A stretch of 64,000 bases of DNA from positions 17,726,053 to 17,790,052 of the forward strand of contig OX344750.2 in assembly GCA_947034885.2 (NCBI GenBank). The letters are read 5' to 3'. The stretch comes from Thuidium tamariscinum (lineage: Eukaryota; Streptophyta; Bryopsida; Hypnales; Thuidiaceae). The stretch's first letter is position 1. Every line of letters begins with the position of its first letter. Below, piece by piece: positions 60,368 to 64,000 of this stretch. Made by a program: the position numbers and the translations under genes. The notes under the pieces were generated by a model. It worked only from the letters and a program-made list of their open reading frames with translations. It was not told where the DNA came from and made no database searches.

Positions 60368-63300
60368 ATGGAGTCTGTTCCGAGTTCACCTGTTGAAGTC
60401 GAAACTGGTTCAGTAGCAGAAATGGTTAGCCACCTTCCTGGAGCACAGTCTTTACCTGACGGTTTCTCTGTTTCAGAGAATTTTCCAGAAGTTGCAACAT
60501 CAGTTGATTTAGATATCACGGAAAGAAACAGAGACAACACCTCTGAGAGCTCGGATACAGTGGAAATAATTGATAGTCGCTCGGATGACACCACAATCGG
60601 ACTTAGCTTACAAGAAACTAAGCTCGCAGATGCCTTGAAGAATGAATTAAGTCTTGCGACGCCCTTGCCTGAAACGGACCATAGTTTAAAATCTTCGTCA
60701 GAGATGACTGAGACCGATGTAAATCACTCCCCTGAGCAAGTACAAGGAGAGGAAGATCGGCCAGTTCTTACTGAGTTCTTAATGAATTCTACTGCGGACC
60801 TCCCAACTTCAGTTAACAAGTCATCAGAGAAAATTCGGAGGTTTCCCGTTCCCCTATCGGAAGGCGAGGCGACTCCACTTGTTGAAACCGATGCTGGCGC
60901 TCAAAGAGAGCCATTATTATTTGGAATTGATACTATTAGCATAGGAAACACTGGCAATGAAGATTCTGTTGAAGGAAATGTAGAGAGCGCGACTGATAGT
61001 GATGGAGATGATAGTGAGAGACCTTCAAGCTCTCAGACTAGTCATCTCCCTATGACCACTTTGCGGAGGGATCCCAGTACAAATGATGAGCCATTACAAG
61101 ATATGTTGGAGTTGAAGATCGCCGAACTAGAGGTGGCTTCCTCTGGATCTTTGAAAGTTGATGACGAAACGGCCAAAAGGGGTAAGCTGAGTAGTACGAA
61201 CTAATTGTACTATCTATCGCCCTAATTCACGTATATTTTGTTGACGCATTTTTTTCCCAACAAGTACGAAACGGTTGAATTATGTTTTTTGGCATTCATG
61301 TCAGCAGTAGTCGCTCAAGTCTGCCGAAATAATTTGCGGTGTTGTAAAATTATGGGGATACTGAGGATGTTTAAAATTCTTAAAACTGCAGAATGACGTT
61401 TTAAGTTTGGTTATTGGGTGTGACAGCTAGAGCAACCAAGAGGCAAGTGAAGGAGGTGAGGGCAATGCTTGATGGAACAGATAGAAACTCTGATGAAAAG
61501 CTTCGACTGCTTAACGCCAAGTATTTGCAGCAGGTTTGACATATTCCTTCCGGCCTCTATGCAATGTTTCCTGCGTGGATGTCTGAATGTGCACCTTGAG
61601 TGGTCCATGCCTACTGCAGATGGCGTGGTGTCAGTTATCTGATGCTGATCGACCTTCAACTCGATGCAGGTGTCAGAGACGAAGAACTTAGTGAAAGAAC
61701 TATCAACATTGCAGCGGAAATTGGAGCAGGTCAACAAAGAAAAGGATACTAGTACGTTTTAATGTGGGCAGAGTAATTTTGCACAAGGTTCTGAGGGACT
61801 GCAATAACTTGTTCTTGTTCGTGGTCTGCACCTCATGTTGGCAGCTGTTTTAATATTCTCTTGGAGTAGCAAAATTTTGTGGTCTTCTGGAAAATCTTAG
61901 TGAAAGACATCTGGTTGACAAACTATAAAAGCTGCAGGATACGAGAAAATATTGAAATTTTGTGCTCATAGAGGTCCCGTTCAAAATCTGCTGCAGTTTA
62001 TGGAGAATATTCGAAAGTTAGTGGACTTCGACAGAAACTGGAATCTTTGTGTCGAGAACTTCAGAGGCAGAACAAGATGCTGTTTGTGAGCAACCTTCTG
62101 TTACTAGATTTGGGTTGTATTCGATTTTTCAATTTGCGGTGTTATTGATTGAGTTGTATTTCTTTTGTGGGTTGCGAGCACTAGAAAGAATTTAAACTTC
62201 CAATTGTTCTACAACATTCATCAGTGCCCTTGGAACTGCAGGACGACAGCAGAAGGATCTCCAATGAAGAGCAGATGAAACGTCAAGAACTGTCCACAAA
62301 GTTTCACAATACCATCAAGGTTCTTCATAGCTTCTTGCTGACAAGTAGCCGTCAATTGCTCACACGTTTGCCTTGCGGTTTTCTTGTTTAATGCTGATTT
62401 CCTGTTAGGGATTCGTGCGTAAGTTCTTCTTGAGCAGGACCTGAGTTTCAAATGAATTCCAATTGTTTGAATTGAGTTTGCCCGCCACGTTGAGCAATAG
62501 AATGGAGTTTTAGTCTGATGAAATCATAAAGCTCCATTAATTTAGTCTGATGTATTCAATTCTTTTTGTGTATAAATTAATGGACCTTTATTGCATTGAT
62601 TATTACAGGACATCACAAGCAAGTTGGAAGAGCAAGGAGACGAGAGGTTGCAGCAGATCAAAGAAAATGAAATGTATGCATGATTTTGAGCATGATCTTG
62701 ACCTGGTATTATTGTAACAAGGTTTTTAGAAGACGTCTTTGTGCATTCTTTATAAGCAGTGTCTTTTTTCTCTAGGTTACGAGAAACGCTTAAAGCTCTG
62801 ACTCAGCAGTGTGAGAAGAGGGATCAACACTTTAATCACCAGGTATGCTTGCTTTAATTGCCTTTTGCAAATGAGTTTAAATCCAAGAGAGGTGAAAAGA
62901 GTGATCGGTTGAGAATCTTATTTTCTTTAGACTCTACTGTTTGTTGTCTCATATTAGGTGTGCTTTTGTAAAGAGTTTTCATCTGCATGATGTCGAAGTC
63001 TTTGTTCTGAATGACCAGAGCTTGTTTTTATGGGGGTTTTCAGTTAAGGACCAAGGAGCTTGAACAGCAGCTTGCCGAGGTGAAGCTGAAGCAGCAGGAA
63101 GAGTTAGTTGCACAAGAGGAAGCAAAATCACGCCTTTATAAGGAGCAGATTGCTCATCAATTAAAAGTTGAACAAGATTTGAGGGCTCAATTAGCCCTCT
63201 ATGGCGATAAATTTGAACAGTTTCAGGTAAGAACTTAATTCTTGTATGGGTAGTCCTTACTGAGCAGTCTGTACTTCTAATCATTCTATAGTTAGAGAAA

Positions 63301-63990
63301 TTATTGTTTCTCTCCGAATGAAAGAACCTGTTCTCTGAATGTAGTTCTGAAAGATGTGATCCTTTCTCTTAAAGTTCATGTGCTTCAATAGGTAATTGAA
63401 CGTGCTTCTGAATTGCTTGATAAAGTTCTTGCGGTGCGTCGTGTGTCTGGTATGTAGGAAAAAAATAGAATGTGTTATCTTACCGAATTTTTACTTTGAA
63501 TTTTGCTCTATTTCCTCCGGTTTTGTCTTTCCTAATGCTTGGAACCGTGAAGCTTCTCTTTCTAAATTGTTTAAATACAAATAGTTTCTTCTTTTTGTGA
63601 TGCTAGTCACCATCAACGCTACCATGAACTGATTCTGACGATGCTCTGACGCAATTGCAGGAGACGCTGACAAAGAGCAATGAGGTGTTCGCGACCTTCA
63701 AGAAAGAGATGGAGAAGGTAAAGATTACAAGTAAATGACCATTGAATTTTCATTTGGCAGTCAATATCTTCTTGTGCATTTTGAACTCGTCTGCTTCTTT
63801 TTGAGTCCGAGGAAGTCCGAAGAGTTTCTTGCAAGTGTCTTGAAAGCAATATGCTCGGTTGACCACTTAATGGTTGTTCTCCGTGTTCAATCAGATGTCT
63901 AAAACGATCAAGAAGTTAGAGAAGGAGAATATAGCACTTAAGAAGAAGGCAGAAAAATCAGATGTCACTGTTATTGATCTTCTGGATGAG
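60368..63990 (+). CDS. Taxilin-family coiled-coil protein (3' end outside window)
   Basis: Exons 60368-61181, 61427-61533, 61670-61751, 61997-62085, 62242-62319, 62609-62673, 62776-62842, 63044-63226, 63661-63717 and 63895-63990 join in frame to 546 aa. The last one is followed by a GTAACC donor, so the gene continues beyond 64000. The first 270 residues are acidic, Ser/Thr/Glu-rich and low in order. From there on it is a continuous coiled coil with the taxilin signature YGEYSKVSGLRQKLESLCRE then LQRQNKML, followed by KRQELSTKFHNTIKDITSKL and LRTKELEQQLAEVKLKQQEE. Animal taxilins bind syntaxins and the nascent-chain complex. The plant role is poorly defined. ATG 60368 is the first after the acceptor. 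Confidence 0.92.
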
Positions 63991-64000
63991 GTAACCCATA

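Noticed and set aside
1..64000. CRISPR arrays, bacterial operons, viral genes or organelle-derived blocks
   Set aside because: Nothing of the kind is visible. The single tRNA-like and 5S-like elements have no adjacent organellar or rDNA sequence.

Overview
The window is nuclear DNA from a land plant. It holds spliced genes with GT-AG introns, plant-specific families (EDR4-like DUF3133, LAZ1-type DUF300), a CobW protein with a transit-peptide-like N-terminus, and long AT-rich intergenic DNA full of small DNA-transposon derivatives. A non-seed plant such as a bryophyte would fit the composition, but that is only an impression. All exon models below were built by eye from splice sites, reading phase and recalled family conservation. 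No search was run.

Layout. 1-12.2 kb: intergenic, with nested MITE-like repeats. 12.5-17.3 kb (+): CobW/COG0523 zinc-chaperone-type GTPase, 10 exons, 485 aa. 17.3-26.1 kb: intergenic, with TTAA-flanked elements and two very strong inverted repeats. 26.1-29.9 kb (-): LAZ1-like DUF300 seven-helix membrane protein, 6 exons, 430 aa. 30.3-36.4 kb: repeats, including a textbook 230-bp CACTA element. 36.5-40.8 kb (+): MAF1, the repressor of RNA polymerase III, 10 coding exons, 227 aa. 40.8-47.8 kb: intergenic. 48.4-55.1 kb (+): EDR4-like/'extra-large G-like' DUF3133 zinc-ribbon protein, 1,285 aa, dominated by one 3.4-kb exon. 55.1-59.1 kb: intergenic, with a tandem MITE and an inverted MITE pair. 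59.2-64 kb (+): taxilin-family coiled-coil protein, cut by the window edge.

Main discovery candidate. MAF1 normally shuts down synthesis of 5S rRNA and tRNA. Here its own introns contain, in the sense orientation, a nearly complete 5S rRNA-like sequence (intron 8, 40245-40361) and a complete class-II tRNA-Ser(UGA)-like cloverleaf (intron 5, 39103-39182). The 5S-like element ends 41 nt before exon 9, which encodes the conserved C-terminal box and can be skipped in frame. Plant TFIIIA pre-mRNA is known to use a 5S mimic (P5SM, bound by ribosomal protein L5) to control splicing. An analogous product-sensing switch in MAF1 is therefore a concrete, testable hypothesis. I do not recall it being described.

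Second, the 5' leader and leader intron of MAF1 (about 1 kb) are duplicated about 11.8 kb downstream, in front of the EDR4-like gene. The similarity stops close to the MAF1 start codon, so two unrelated genes share a leader region.

Third, the repeats are unusually readable. A TTAA-flanked family resembles piggyBac ends. A group of MITEs starts AGGTAG and sits between TA dinucleotides. Nested insertions supply empty-site evidence for both target preferences.
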